A model generated the notes under the pieces. That model was not told the origin of the DNA. It saw only the letters and a program-made list of their open reading frames with translations, and searched no databases. A program made the translations under genes and the position numbers. A stretch of 64,000 bases of DNA from Oceanobacillus massiliensis str. N'diop (GTDB lineage Bacteria > Bacillota > Bacilli > Bacillales > Amphibacillaceae), in assembly GCF_000285495.1 (NCBI RefSeq), contig NZ_HE610978.1, positions 8,778 to 72,777 of the forward strand, in the 5' to 3' direction. Position 1 is the first letter of the stretch. The number at the start of each line of letters is the position of its first letter. Below, piece by piece: positions 45,656-53,318 of the stretch.

Positions 45656-48472
45656 ATGGCAGAAAATAGCCAAAGTCGAACAGCAAGACGAAACCAGAAG
45701 AAATCAAAAAGCAAGAAGAAACCTGCATGGAAAAAGATCTTGAAAATAGCTCTTATTGTTATATTAGCACTTGGAATTGGTACAGTGGGCTTAATTACGT
45801 ATTGGATAGCAACAGCTCCGGATTTGGATGAATCAGAGCTTTCTGTCCCCTTCTCTTCTACTTTATATGACAAAAATGGCGAAGAATTTGCAGATTTAAG
45901 CGGTGAGCAGAAACGGAAACCCATTCAGGCTGAAGACCTGCCACAGGTACTGGTAGATGCCGTAACAGCTACGGAGGATGCAAGATTCTTCGATCATCCT
46001 GGGGTTGATATCCGAAGAGTTGGCGGTGCTGTATTAGCTAACGTGACCGATGGCTTCGGGTCCCAAGGGGCAAGTACCATCACACAGCAGGTCGTGGAAA
46101 GAGCATTCCTGACACCAGATAAGAAAATCAGTCTAAAAGTACAGGAAGCATGGCTTGCATTGCAATTGGAACGCGAGTATTCGAAAGATCAGATTCTGGA
46201 AATGTACTTGAACGGTATATTCTATGGAAGCAATTCCTATGGTGTTGCCCAAGCAGCCGAAACCTATTTTGGAAAGACGGATTTAAATGATCTAACGCTG
46301 CCTGAAGCAGCTATATTAGCTGGCTTGCCACAGCGTCCAACAGCATATAACCCATTTGAAAATCCGGATTTGACGAAAGAAAGAATGAATACTGTACTGA
46401 CCCTGATGGTTAGACATGGAAAGATTTCCCAGGATGAAGCGGATGAGGCAAGAGAAGTCGATATCCCTTCCCTTCTCGTGGAATCCCGTCCAAATCCAAC
46501 AGCATATCAGTCATTCATCCAACAAGTTGAAAAAGAAGTCAATGAAAAAATCGAAGGAACTGACATCAATACGGCCGGATTGAAAATCTATACGACATTG
46601 GATTCGAGCATCCAGGAACATGTGGAGTATTTACTGACAGATTCTGATGAAAATCCAATAAAATATCCGGATGATACCCAGGCAGCTATGGTTGTATTGG
46701 ATACGAAAACGGGTGCAGTTCAAGCTATTGGCGGTAGCAGAAATAATGACGGCAATTATGGTTACAATTATGCTACGCGCGGCGGAACCCAATTGGGGTC
46801 GACAGCAAAGCCAATCATGGCTTACGGACCTGCAATCGAATATAATCAAATGTCCACCTATCATCAGATAAATGATGACGAACCATTTGCCATACCAGGA
46901 ACTGAAACTTCAATCCGGAACTGGAACCGTCAATATGGGGGATGGATGAGTGCAAGACACGCATTAAACCAATCATTAAACGTTCCGGCTGTAAAAACCC
47001 TCCAAGAGGTTGGCATAGATAATGCCCAGAAGTTTGCAGAAGGACTCGGAATTAAATTTGCCGATGATCAAATGGTTCTTACGGATGCAATTGGTGGTGC
47101 GGGTACGAATGTAACACCGCTTCAATTGGCAGGCGCATTCCGTGCGTTTGGTAATGAAGGGATCTACAATGAGCCATATACGGTTACCAAAGTAGAATTC
47201 CCAGATGGCAAAGTAGTTGAACTAAAACCAGAGCCTAAAGCGGTAATGGCCGATTCTACTGCTTATATGACAACAGATATGCTCAAATCGGTTGTTACGG
47301 AAGGTACTGGTCAAGCTGCAAATGTACCTGGTGTCCCTATCGCAGGAAAAACGGGTACAACTAACTTTACGGATAAAGAAGGAAGCCCGGACGCTTGGTT
47401 TGCAGGCTATTCGACGAATTACACCATTAGTGCCTGGACAGGCGGCTATGATGAAAATAATAAGCGTGTAGCACTGCAAGATACGAATATATCGAAAGCC
47501 TTATTTAAAAATACAATGACGAAAATCTCGGAAGGAGTCGAAACTGCAGATTTTGAAAAACCAGACTCGGTTGTAGAAGTTGCAGTTGAAAAAGGTTCCA
47601 ATCCCGCTGCCCTTCCAAGCGATTACACACCGTCTTCTGAAATTGTGAAGGAATTGTTTGTTAAAGGAACAGAGCCGACAAAGACATCCGAAAAATTCGA
47701 CGAGCTTGATCCAGTTTCTGGATTGAAAGCCAATTATGATGAAGAGTCAGGTGCTGTACAGATAGAATGGGATTATGATTCAGATGCGGAAGTATCGTTC
47801 GAAGTCAGTGCAAGCGTAGATGGAGGTCAGATGCAAGGACTTTCATCAACGGAAGATACCTCCATGGAAATTTCCGAAGTGGAACCTGGGTCTGTTTATG
47901 AAATCCAAGTTGTCGCAACAAGCGGATCCATGTCAAGTGAGCCAGCTGCAACTTCCATAACCATACCTGGCGGAGAAGATGATGAAGAAATTCCAGCTGT
48001 AAGCGGCCTATCTGCCCAATATATTGCCGATCGATCGCTGATTGATGTTTCCTGGAGCTATGATGGCCCTTCAGCGTCCTTTGAAGTATCTGTCAATGGC
48101 CAAACACAGACCGTACAGTCTGAAGGAATTGAAGTAAGCGGCGCAGCCCCAGGTGAGTCCTATAGCATCGAAGTTACTCCAATCAGTCAGACAGATGATG
48201 GTGATGTAAGAGGTCCTACCCAAACCACCACTGTCGATGTACCTGCTGAAGAAGGACAAAATGGCAACGGTGGAAACAATGGCAATGGAGGCAACAATGG
48301 AAACGGCGGGAATAACGGTAACGACGGCAATGACGGCAATGAAAATGGCAATAACGAAAATAATGGCAATAGCAATAACGGTGATTCCGATAATCAGGAC
48401 GAAGCAGATGAAAATGAACCAGATGAAGACGAACCAGATGAAGATGAGCCAGAAGAGAATCCCGAAGAATAA
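45656..48472 (+). CDS. ponA: penicillin-binding protein 1A (class A, bifunctional)
   Basis: A 938-residue peptidoglycan synthase. A basic cytoplasmic start and one membrane helix (about 29-50) are followed by the GT51 glycosyltransferase (EDARFFDHPG, GASTITQQ) and the transpeptidase with STAKP (SxxK serine), SLN and KTGTT. Two fibronectin-III-like domains (about 680-865) follow. The tail is Asn/Gly rich and then strongly acidic (Asp/Glu/Pro). The Asn/Gly tail is known in B. subtilis PBP1; the acidic end is unusual and may reflect a saline habitat. CGGAGG precedes the ATG. Confidence 0.96.
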   Translation: MAENSQSRTARRNQKKSKSKKKPAWKKILKIALIVILALGIGTVGLITYWIATAPDLDESELSVPFSSTLYDKNGEEFADLSGEQKRKPIQAEDLPQVLVDAVTATEDARFFDHPGVDIRRVGGAVLANVTDGFGSQGASTITQQVVERAFLTPDKKISLKVQEAWLALQLEREYSKDQILEMYLNGIFYGSNSYGVAQAAETYFGKTDLNDLTLPEAAILAGLPQRPTAYNPFENPDLTKERMNTVLTLMVRHGKISQDEADEAREVDIPSLLVESRPNPTAYQSFIQQVEKEVNEKIEGTDINTAGLKIYTTLDSSIQEHVEYLLTDSDENPIKYPDDTQAAMVVLDTKTGAVQAIGGSRNNDGNYGYNYATRGGTQLGSTAKPIMAYGPAIEYNQMSTYHQINDDEPFAIPGTETSIRNWNRQYGGWMSARHALNQSLNVPAVKTLQEVGIDNAQKFAEGLGIKFADDQMVLTDAIGGAGTNVTPLQLAGAFRAFGNEGIYNEPYTVTKVEFPDGKVVELKPEPKAVMADSTAYMTTDMLKSVVTEGTGQAANVPGVPIAGKTGTTNFTDKEGSPDAWFAGYSTNYTISAWTGGYDENNKRVALQDTNISKALFKNTMTKISEGVETADFEKPDSVVEVAVEKGSNPAALPSDYTPSSEIVKELFVKGTEPTKTSEKFDELDPVSGLKANYDEESGAVQIEWDYDSDAEVSFEVSASVDGGQMQGLSSTEDTSMEISEVEPGSVYEIQVVATSGSMSSEPAATSITIPGGEDDEEIPAVSGLSAQYIADRSLIDVSWSYDGPSASFEVSVNGQTQTVQSEGIEVSGAAPGESYSIEVTPISQTDDGDVRGPTQTTTVDVPAEEGQNGNGGNNGNGGNNGNGGNNGNDGNDGNENGNNENNGNSNNGDSDNQDEADENEPDEDEPDEDEPEENPEE

Positions 48473-48475
48473 CCA

Positions 48476-48513
48476 AAAAGAGGAAAACTCGATTATGAGT
48501 TTTCCTCTTTTTT
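48476..48513 (+). terminator. intrinsic terminator of ponA
   Basis: AAAGAGGAAAACTC pairs with GAGTTTTCCTCTTT around a 6-base loop. Confidence 0.92.
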
Positions 48514-48531
48514 ATTGCGGGCTATTCTATA

Positions 48532-49182
48532 TTAAAGGACTTTTTTCATCCGTTTCTGCCCTTCCCTGCATAGTTCAAGCAATGGGCATTCCGGACAATT
48601 GGGATTTCTTGCTTTGCAATGATACCTGCCAAAGAAAATCATTCGATGATGGGTAACACTCCATTCATCCCGCGGAACCTTGCGCATTAAGGTCTCTTCC
48701 ACTTCTATAACAGAATCTTTCCATCTGCTAATACCTAAACGTTTAGAAATTCGTTCCACATGTGTATCCACGGCAATTGCCGGTTCATTAAATGCTATAG
48801 AGGCAACTACATTTGCAGTTTTCCTTCCGACTCCCGCAAGCTTCATCAATTCCTCTTTCGTCTGTGGTACTTCTCCATCATAGTCATCCAGCAGCATTTG
48901 ACATAATTTTTTAATGTTCTTGGCTTTCGTACGATAAAGACCAATGGACTTTATATCCTGCTCCAGTTCTTCAAGTGTAACCGCAAGATAATCTTCCGGT
49001 GTTTTATACTTTTTAAATAAACCTGCAGTGACCTTATTGACAAGCTTGTCTGTACATTGGGCAGATAAAAGTACGGCAATGACAAGCTCAAAAGGATTGG
49101 AATGTACAAGCTCACCTTTGGCATCCGGAAACATTTCCGCCATAGCATCAAGGCAATACCTGATCTGCTTTCTATTTAGCAT
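48532..49182 (-). CDS. nth: endonuclease III
   Basis: DNA glycosylase/AP lyase of 216 residues for oxidised pyrimidines. The helix-hairpin-helix has LAGVGRKTANVVAS with catalytic Lys, the catalytic Asp is in AVDTHVERIS, and the [4Fe-4S] cluster cysteines are at the C-terminus (CxxxxxxCxxCxxxxxC: CKARNPNCPECPLLELC). It follows dnaD after 3 bp, as in B. subtilis. Confidence 0.97.
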   Translation of the reverse strand: MLNRKQIRYCLDAMAEMFPDAKGELVHSNPFELVIAVLLSAQCTDKLVNKVTAGLFKKYKTPEDYLAVTLEELEQDIKSIGLYRTKAKNIKKLCQMLLDDYDGEVPQTKEELMKLAGVGRKTANVVASIAFNEPAIAVDTHVERISKRLGISRWKDSVIEVEETLMRKVPRDEWSVTHHRMIFFGRYHCKARNPNCPECPLLELCREGQKRMKKVL

Positions 49183-49185
49183 TTC

Positions 49186-49866
49186 TCAATCTTCCCCTTC
49201 TAGCCAGTTGTAATAAAATGAGGTATCTCTTTTATCGGTTTTTTCTTCCTTTGTGGTTTGCTGTCTGCTATGGAATTGTTTACTGGCATTCCGTGCCTGT
49301 TCAACTGTATGGATCCCCTTTTTCTTCCACTCTCTTAGTATGCGGTCAATATATTTGAAATTCAATTTGCCCATTAATACAGACTCTCTTAAGCCGGCTT
49401 TAATCAAGGAAGGTTCAATTTGATCTTCATCTAGCCATGCATTGACTGTTTCGATTTCAAATGGGGAAAGTGGTCTCCCGAATTCCTGTTCAAACAGGAT
49501 GAAGATGGTTCCAATAGGATCATCTTCCTTTTTTTCTTCTTCACCGTAAAGTTTTTCCCATAAAGGATCAAGACAATAGCCTTCACTTAATTGATGGTTG
49601 TCGTTTTCCTTCTGTTCGATGGAAAGGAGATTCTTCTGCGTCAATTTCCGTAGTATATTGGCACATTCTTTTTCATCCATTGTGACATATTCTGAAATTT
49701 CGAATGGTGTAGGAAAATCATTGTTAGTCTCCAGGTAACGCAGTAATTGAAGAATAATCATTACCTCTTTTTCAGTGAGACCAATCGATTTGTATTTCAA
49801 AAGCAATATACTTGGAATGTGCATCTGATTGATTAGGATTTGTTGAATTGATATTTTTTTTGTCAT
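49186..49866 (-). CDS. dnaD: primosomal protein DnaD
   Basis: Replication initiation and restart protein of 226 residues. The N-terminal winged helix (about 15-100) has LGLTEKEVMI-like KSIGLTEKEVMIILQLLRYL. The C-terminal DnaB/DnaD domain holds the YxxxIxxxWxxxG-like motif YIDRILREWKKKGI. ATG 49866 after GAGGTGCT is chosen over 49884. It is downstream of asnS, from which a terminator separates it. Confidence 0.93.
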   Translation of the reverse strand: MTKKISIQQILINQMHIPSILLLKYKSIGLTEKEVMIILQLLRYLETNNDFPTPFEISEYVTMDEKECANILRKLTQKNLLSIEQKENDNHQLSEGYCLDPLWEKLYGEEEKKEDDPIGTIFILFEQEFGRPLSPFEIETVNAWLDEDQIEPSLIKAGLRESVLMGKLNFKYIDRILREWKKKGIHTVEQARNASKQFHSRQQTTKEEKTDKRDTSFYYNWLEGED

Positions 49867-49927
49867 GATTGTACAGCACCTCAATATAAGTATAGCATGA
49901 TTAAATATTGCAATTAGAGAAAATTAA

Positions 49928-49960
49928 AATCCCTTGCTTCATAACCGCAAGGGATTTGAG
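49928..49960 (-). terminator. intrinsic terminator of asnS
   Basis: AAATCCCTTGC pairs with GCAAGGGATTT on the minus strand, followed by a T-rich stretch. Confidence 0.85.
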
Positions 49961-49966
49961 ATTAAT

Positions 49967-51259
49967 TTAAGGATACAGACGGTTTAGTAATCTTGGGAAT
50001 GGAATTGTCTCCCTTACATGGTCAACGCCTGACAGCCATGCAACAGTTCGTTCCAGTCCAAGTCCGAATCCGGAATGCGGAACACTTCCGAATTCTCTCA
50101 GCTCGAGATACCATTTATAGGCGTCACCTGTCAGCCCATGCTGTTCATAGCGTTCTCTCATTAATTCCAAATCATCGATACGCTGTGAACCTCCAATAAT
50201 TTCCCCATAGCCTTCTGGAGCGATTAAGTCAGCACAAAGGACGACATCTGAACGAGTTGGATCAGGCTTCATGTAGAAGGCTTTAATTTCAGCTGGATAA
50301 TTGGTTATGAAAACAGGTTTGTCAAAGCTCTCCGCTATAGCTGTTTCATGTGGAGCACCAAAGTCTTCTCCCCATTCAATATCTTCAAACCCTTTTTCTT
50401 TTAGCAATTCAATTGCATCATCATAAGAAATTCTTGGGAAAGGTGCTTGAATAAGTTCCAATTTAGAAGTGTCGCGTTCTAGGATATCCAATTCAAGCTT
50501 ACAATTCTCCAATACGGATTTAACAATATAACTCACATAATTTTCCTGTATTTGAAGACTTTCTTCATGATCGACAAAAGCCATCTCAGGTTCAATCATC
50601 CAAAACTCAATTAGGTGCCTGCGTGTTTTGGATTTTTCAGCGCGAAAAGTAGGTCCGAACGAGAATACTTTACCGAATGCCATTGCAGCAGCTTCCATAT
50701 ACAACTGACCGCTTTGTGATAAATAGGCTTCTTCATCAAAATATTTCGTATGGAACAATTCTGTCGTCCCCTCTGCTGAAGAGCCTGTGAGAATTGGCGG
50801 GTCGATTTTCACGAATTCATTTTCATTAAAGAACTGGTAGGTGGAACGAATGATTTCATTCCGGATTTTCATAACGGCATGCTGTTTCTTGGAACGCAGC
50901 CATAGATGGCGATGATCCATTAAAAACTCGGTGCCATGTTCTTTGGGGGTGATTGGATAATCCGTTGCTTCATGGATCACCTCGATTTCACTAACTTGCA
51001 TTTCATAGCCAAAAGCAGAGCGCGTATCCTCCACAATCTTACCTGTTATGTACATGGATGTTTCCTGGGTAAGATTTTTTGCCTTGCTAAACGTCTCTTC
51101 GGATACGTCACTTTTAACAACAACCCCCTGGATGAATCCTGTTCCATCGCGCAGCTGCAGGAAGGCTATCTTACCGCTGGATCGTTTATTTGTAAGCCAT
51201 GCGCCTATCGTCACGGTTTTATCTTGATGCTTGGGCGCTTGTGATATTGTTATTTTCAT
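49967..51259 (-). CDS. asnS: asparaginyl-tRNA synthetase
   Basis: Class IIb synthetase of 430 residues. An OB-fold anticodon domain ([20 protein letters not shown]) is followed by the catalytic core with motif 2 [21 protein letters not shown] and motif 3 [13 protein letters not shown]. Start at 51259 after ATGGAGGAC gives [11 protein letters not shown], matching B. subtilis; the 14 codons upstream in the frame overlap aspB and are rejected. Confidence 0.96.
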   Translation of the reverse strand: MKITISQAPKHQDKTVTIGAWLTNKRSSGKIAFLQLRDGTGFIQGVVVKSDVSEETFSKAKNLTQETSMYITGKIVEDTRSAFGYEMQVSEIEVIHEATDYPITPKEHGTEFLMDHRHLWLRSKKQHAVMKIRNEIIRSTYQFFNENEFVKIDPPILTGSSAEGTTELFHTKYFDEEAYLSQSGQLYMEAAAMAFGKVFSFGPTFRAEKSKTRRHLIEFWMIEPEMAFVDHEESLQIQENYVSYIVKSVLENCKLELDILERDTSKLELIQAPFPRISYDDAIELLKEKGFEDIEWGEDFGAPHETAIAESFDKPVFITNYPAEIKAFYMKPDPTRSDVVLCADLIAPEGYGEIIGGSQRIDDLELMRERYEQHGLTGDAYKWYLELREFGSVPHSGFGLGLERTVAWLSGVDHVRETIPFPRLLNRLYP

Positions 51260-51275
51260 AAGATTGTCCTCCATC

Positions 51276-52463
51276 TTACTTTGCCTGATGATTTTCGACA
51301 AAGCGTTTTATTCTTTTTGCTGCCTCTTTTAATTCTTCCATTGACAGGGCATAGGATAAACGCACATTCTTCGGTGAGCCGAATCCCGAGCCCGGTACAA
51401 GTGCAACCTTCTCTTCCTCAAGCAATGCTGCTACCCAATCGTCAACATTCGAAAATCCATTCGCTTGTGCAGCCTCAATTGCATTAGGGAACAAGTAAAA
51501 TGCACCTTCAGGCTTGATACAGTTTATGCCAGGAATAGCATTGATGAGTTCATAGAATACATCAAGTCTGTCTGAGAAAATCTGTTTTAATTCTTCCGTT
51601 GTACCTACTTCTGTTTCATATGCAGCAAGTGCAGCATATTGGGAAATAGAAGTGGGATTTGATGTGGAATGTGAAGCAAGATTTGTCATTGCTTGAATAA
51701 TTTCCTTTGGCCCAGCTGCATAACCAATTCTCCAACCAGTCATGGCATGCGACTTGGAAACCCCGTTCACTATAATAGTCTGTCCTTTCAGCTCATCGGA
51801 AAGAGATGCTACAGAGATATGGGGGTTTTCAGTATAGATCAGCTTTTCATATATTTCATCTGAAATGATCAGTATATCATGTTTTAAGCATACTTTGCCA
51901 ATCTCTTCAAGCTCCTGCTTATTATACATCATTCCAGTTGGGTTTGAAGGCGAATTGATAATTACAGCCTTTGTTTTATCAGTAATAGTATTTTCCAGTT
52001 CATCTGGTGTTATTTTAAAATGGTTTGCTTCTGATGCGTTCAGAAATACAGGGCTTCCTCCGGCTAATTTGATTTGTTCAGGATAGCTCACCCAATAAGG
52101 TGTTGGAACGATTACCTCGTCCCCATTGTTCAGCAAAACCTGGAATAATGTATAGAGCGCATGCTTAGCTCCAGTTGTGACGATAATCTGATCATTTGGA
52201 TATTCTAATCCATTATCAGTTCTAAACTTTCTGGAGATAGCCTGTTTCAGTTCAACAATTCCACCTGCAGCGGTATACTTTGTCATGCCCTTGTCCATTG
52301 CTTCTTTTGCAGCTTCCAATATGTAATCTGGTGTATTGAAATCAGGTTCTCCTGCCCCTAAACCAATCACATCATGCCCTTGTTTTTTTAGTTCTTTTGC
52401 TTTTGCGGTGATTGCCAAGGTTGATGAAGGTGATAACGTTTTTACTCTTTGTGCTAATTCCAT
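51276..52463 (-). CDS. aspB: aspartate aminotransferase
   Basis: Class I PLP aminotransferase of 395 residues. The PLP lysine is in [15 protein letters not shown], and the cofactor contacts in [11 protein letters not shown] and ISDEIYEKL. It interconverts aspartate and oxaloacetate, and lies upstream of asnS, which uses asparagine made from aspartate. AGAAAGGGG precedes the ATG. Confidence 0.95.
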   Translation of the reverse strand: MELAQRVKTLSPSSTLAITAKAKELKKQGHDVIGLGAGEPDFNTPDYILEAAKEAMDKGMTKYTAAGGIVELKQAISRKFRTDNGLEYPNDQIIVTTGAKHALYTLFQVLLNNGDEVIVPTPYWVSYPEQIKLAGGSPVFLNASEANHFKITPDELENTITDKTKAVIINSPSNPTGMMYNKQELEEIGKVCLKHDILIISDEIYEKLIYTENPHISVASLSDELKGQTIIVNGVSKSHAMTGWRIGYAAGPKEIIQAMTNLASHSTSNPTSISQYAALAAYETEVGTTEELKQIFSDRLDVFYELINAIPGINCIKPEGAFYLFPNAIEAAQANGFSNVDDWVAALLEEEKVALVPGSGFGSPKNVRLSYALSMEELKEAAKRIKRFVENHQAK

Positions 52464-52478
52464 TCTGTTTGCCCCTTT

Positions 52479-52994
52479 CTATTTAAACATCCTGGTGATT
52501 CGGTATTGTTCTACCGGCGTACCATCATAAATCGAAACATACTCCATCACATAGCGATTATCGCTGTCATGATACGTTATTTGCCATAATGCTTCATTGC
52601 TTTCCAACGCTGGTACTATCTTCACGAGCTCACATTCGTTGCATTTGGTTTTCCAAAGATTAAGAACTTCCTCCTTTGGCATGATTTCCGCTCTATCCAA
52701 TGTTGTTAATTCTTTTTCTTTGCCTTCAAGTGGATAGAAAATAAGCTTCTCTTCTTCTTTATTGTTAATTCCAAAGATAACATGGTAGGCCGAAGATCCA
52801 TTATATTGCTCGATATTTTCAACTTTTTCTATGGCTGTTTGACTCATAATTTGCTCGGAGGTTTCGTCAAATCCTGCCGTTTTATTGTCATACAATACAT
52901 TATATAAGTACACTGCATATATCAGGCAAGCCAATATAACAGCCAGAATTAACATTGAAACCCATAATAGCCAGCTGGTGTTAGAATTACGCAT
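52479..52994 (-). CDS. ypmB: YpmB-like membrane-anchored protein
   Basis: A 171-residue protein with one N-terminal membrane helix (about 8-30) and an outside domain with two PepSY-like/YpmB repeats. The tail YVMEYVSIYDGTPVEQYRI fits the family. Function unknown. ATG 52994 is preferred to 53003 because GGATGAG precedes it. It heads the ypmB-aspB-asnS group, as in B. subtilis. Confidence 0.8.
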   Translation of the reverse strand: MRNSNTSWLLWVSMLILAVILACLIYAVYLYNVLYDNKTAGFDETSEQIMSQTAIEKVENIEQYNGSSAYHVIFGINNKEEEKLIFYPLEGKEKELTTLDRAEIMPKEEVLNLWKTKCNECELVKIVPALESNEALWQITYHDSDNRYVMEYVSIYDGTPVEQYRITRMFK

Positions 52995-53073
52995 AAAACT
53001 CATCCATCTTTATGATCATTTTATTCATTTGAGACGAAAAGCGGAACAAATGCAGCGAATTTTTAAGTCCCAT
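52987..53073 (-). CDS. 28-codon upstream ORF coupled to ypmB
   Basis: A frame MGLKNSLHLFRFSSQMNKMI.. opens at 53073 behind a strong TTGGAGGTGG site. It stops at TAA overlapping the ypmB start. B. subtilis has ypmA (56 residues) in this place, but this peptide does not resemble it. It could serve to couple translation into ypmB. Confidence 0.4.
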   Translation of the reverse strand: MGLKNSLHLFRFSSQMNKMIIKMDEFYA

Positions 53074-53120
53074 ATTCATCTCCACCTCCAATAGGATTCT
53101 TTTACGTTTTATCAATATTT

Positions 53121-53149
53121 ACTATACATAGCACCACAAAGTATGTAAA
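53121..53149 (-). promoter_or_regulatory. promoter of the ypmB-aspB-asnS operon
   Basis: On the minus strand TTTACA (53149-53144), a 17-bp spacer and TATAGT (53126-53121). Confidence 0.6.
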
Positions 53150-53159
53150 CAATAAGAAC

Positions 53160-53310
53160 AAGTTAAATTGATGAACGAAGCATAGTTCCAGTTTACCAGT
53201 CCAGATCGGTAATTTGCCTTGTTTCATCAATTTGACACAAAATATTCCTGACCCACGCACAACAACTGATTATACTACTGACACAGCTTAGGCGTGTCAG
53301 TAGTTTTTTA
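53160..53310 (+). ncRNA. candidate structured RNA with plus-strand terminator
   Basis: AAATTGATGAA (about 53166) pairs with TTCATCAATTT (about 53223-53233), enclosing TTACC..GGTAA. Downstream, ACTACTGACAC pairs with GTGTCAGTAGT (53274-53304), followed by TTTTTT on the plus strand only. There is no gene in this interval, and the terminator points toward dinG, antisense to it. A weak plus-strand promoter (TTTACG, 16 bp, TATACA) may lie near 53101-53128. The structure may instead be just part of the dinG 3' region. Confidence 0.35.
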
Positions 53311-53318
53311 TGGATGCA

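Noticed and set aside
48187-48476. Minus-strand ORFs (Leu/Pro- and His/Cys-rich) under the ponA tail
   Set aside because: They are shadows of the Asn/Gly and Asp/Glu low-complexity codons of ponA.
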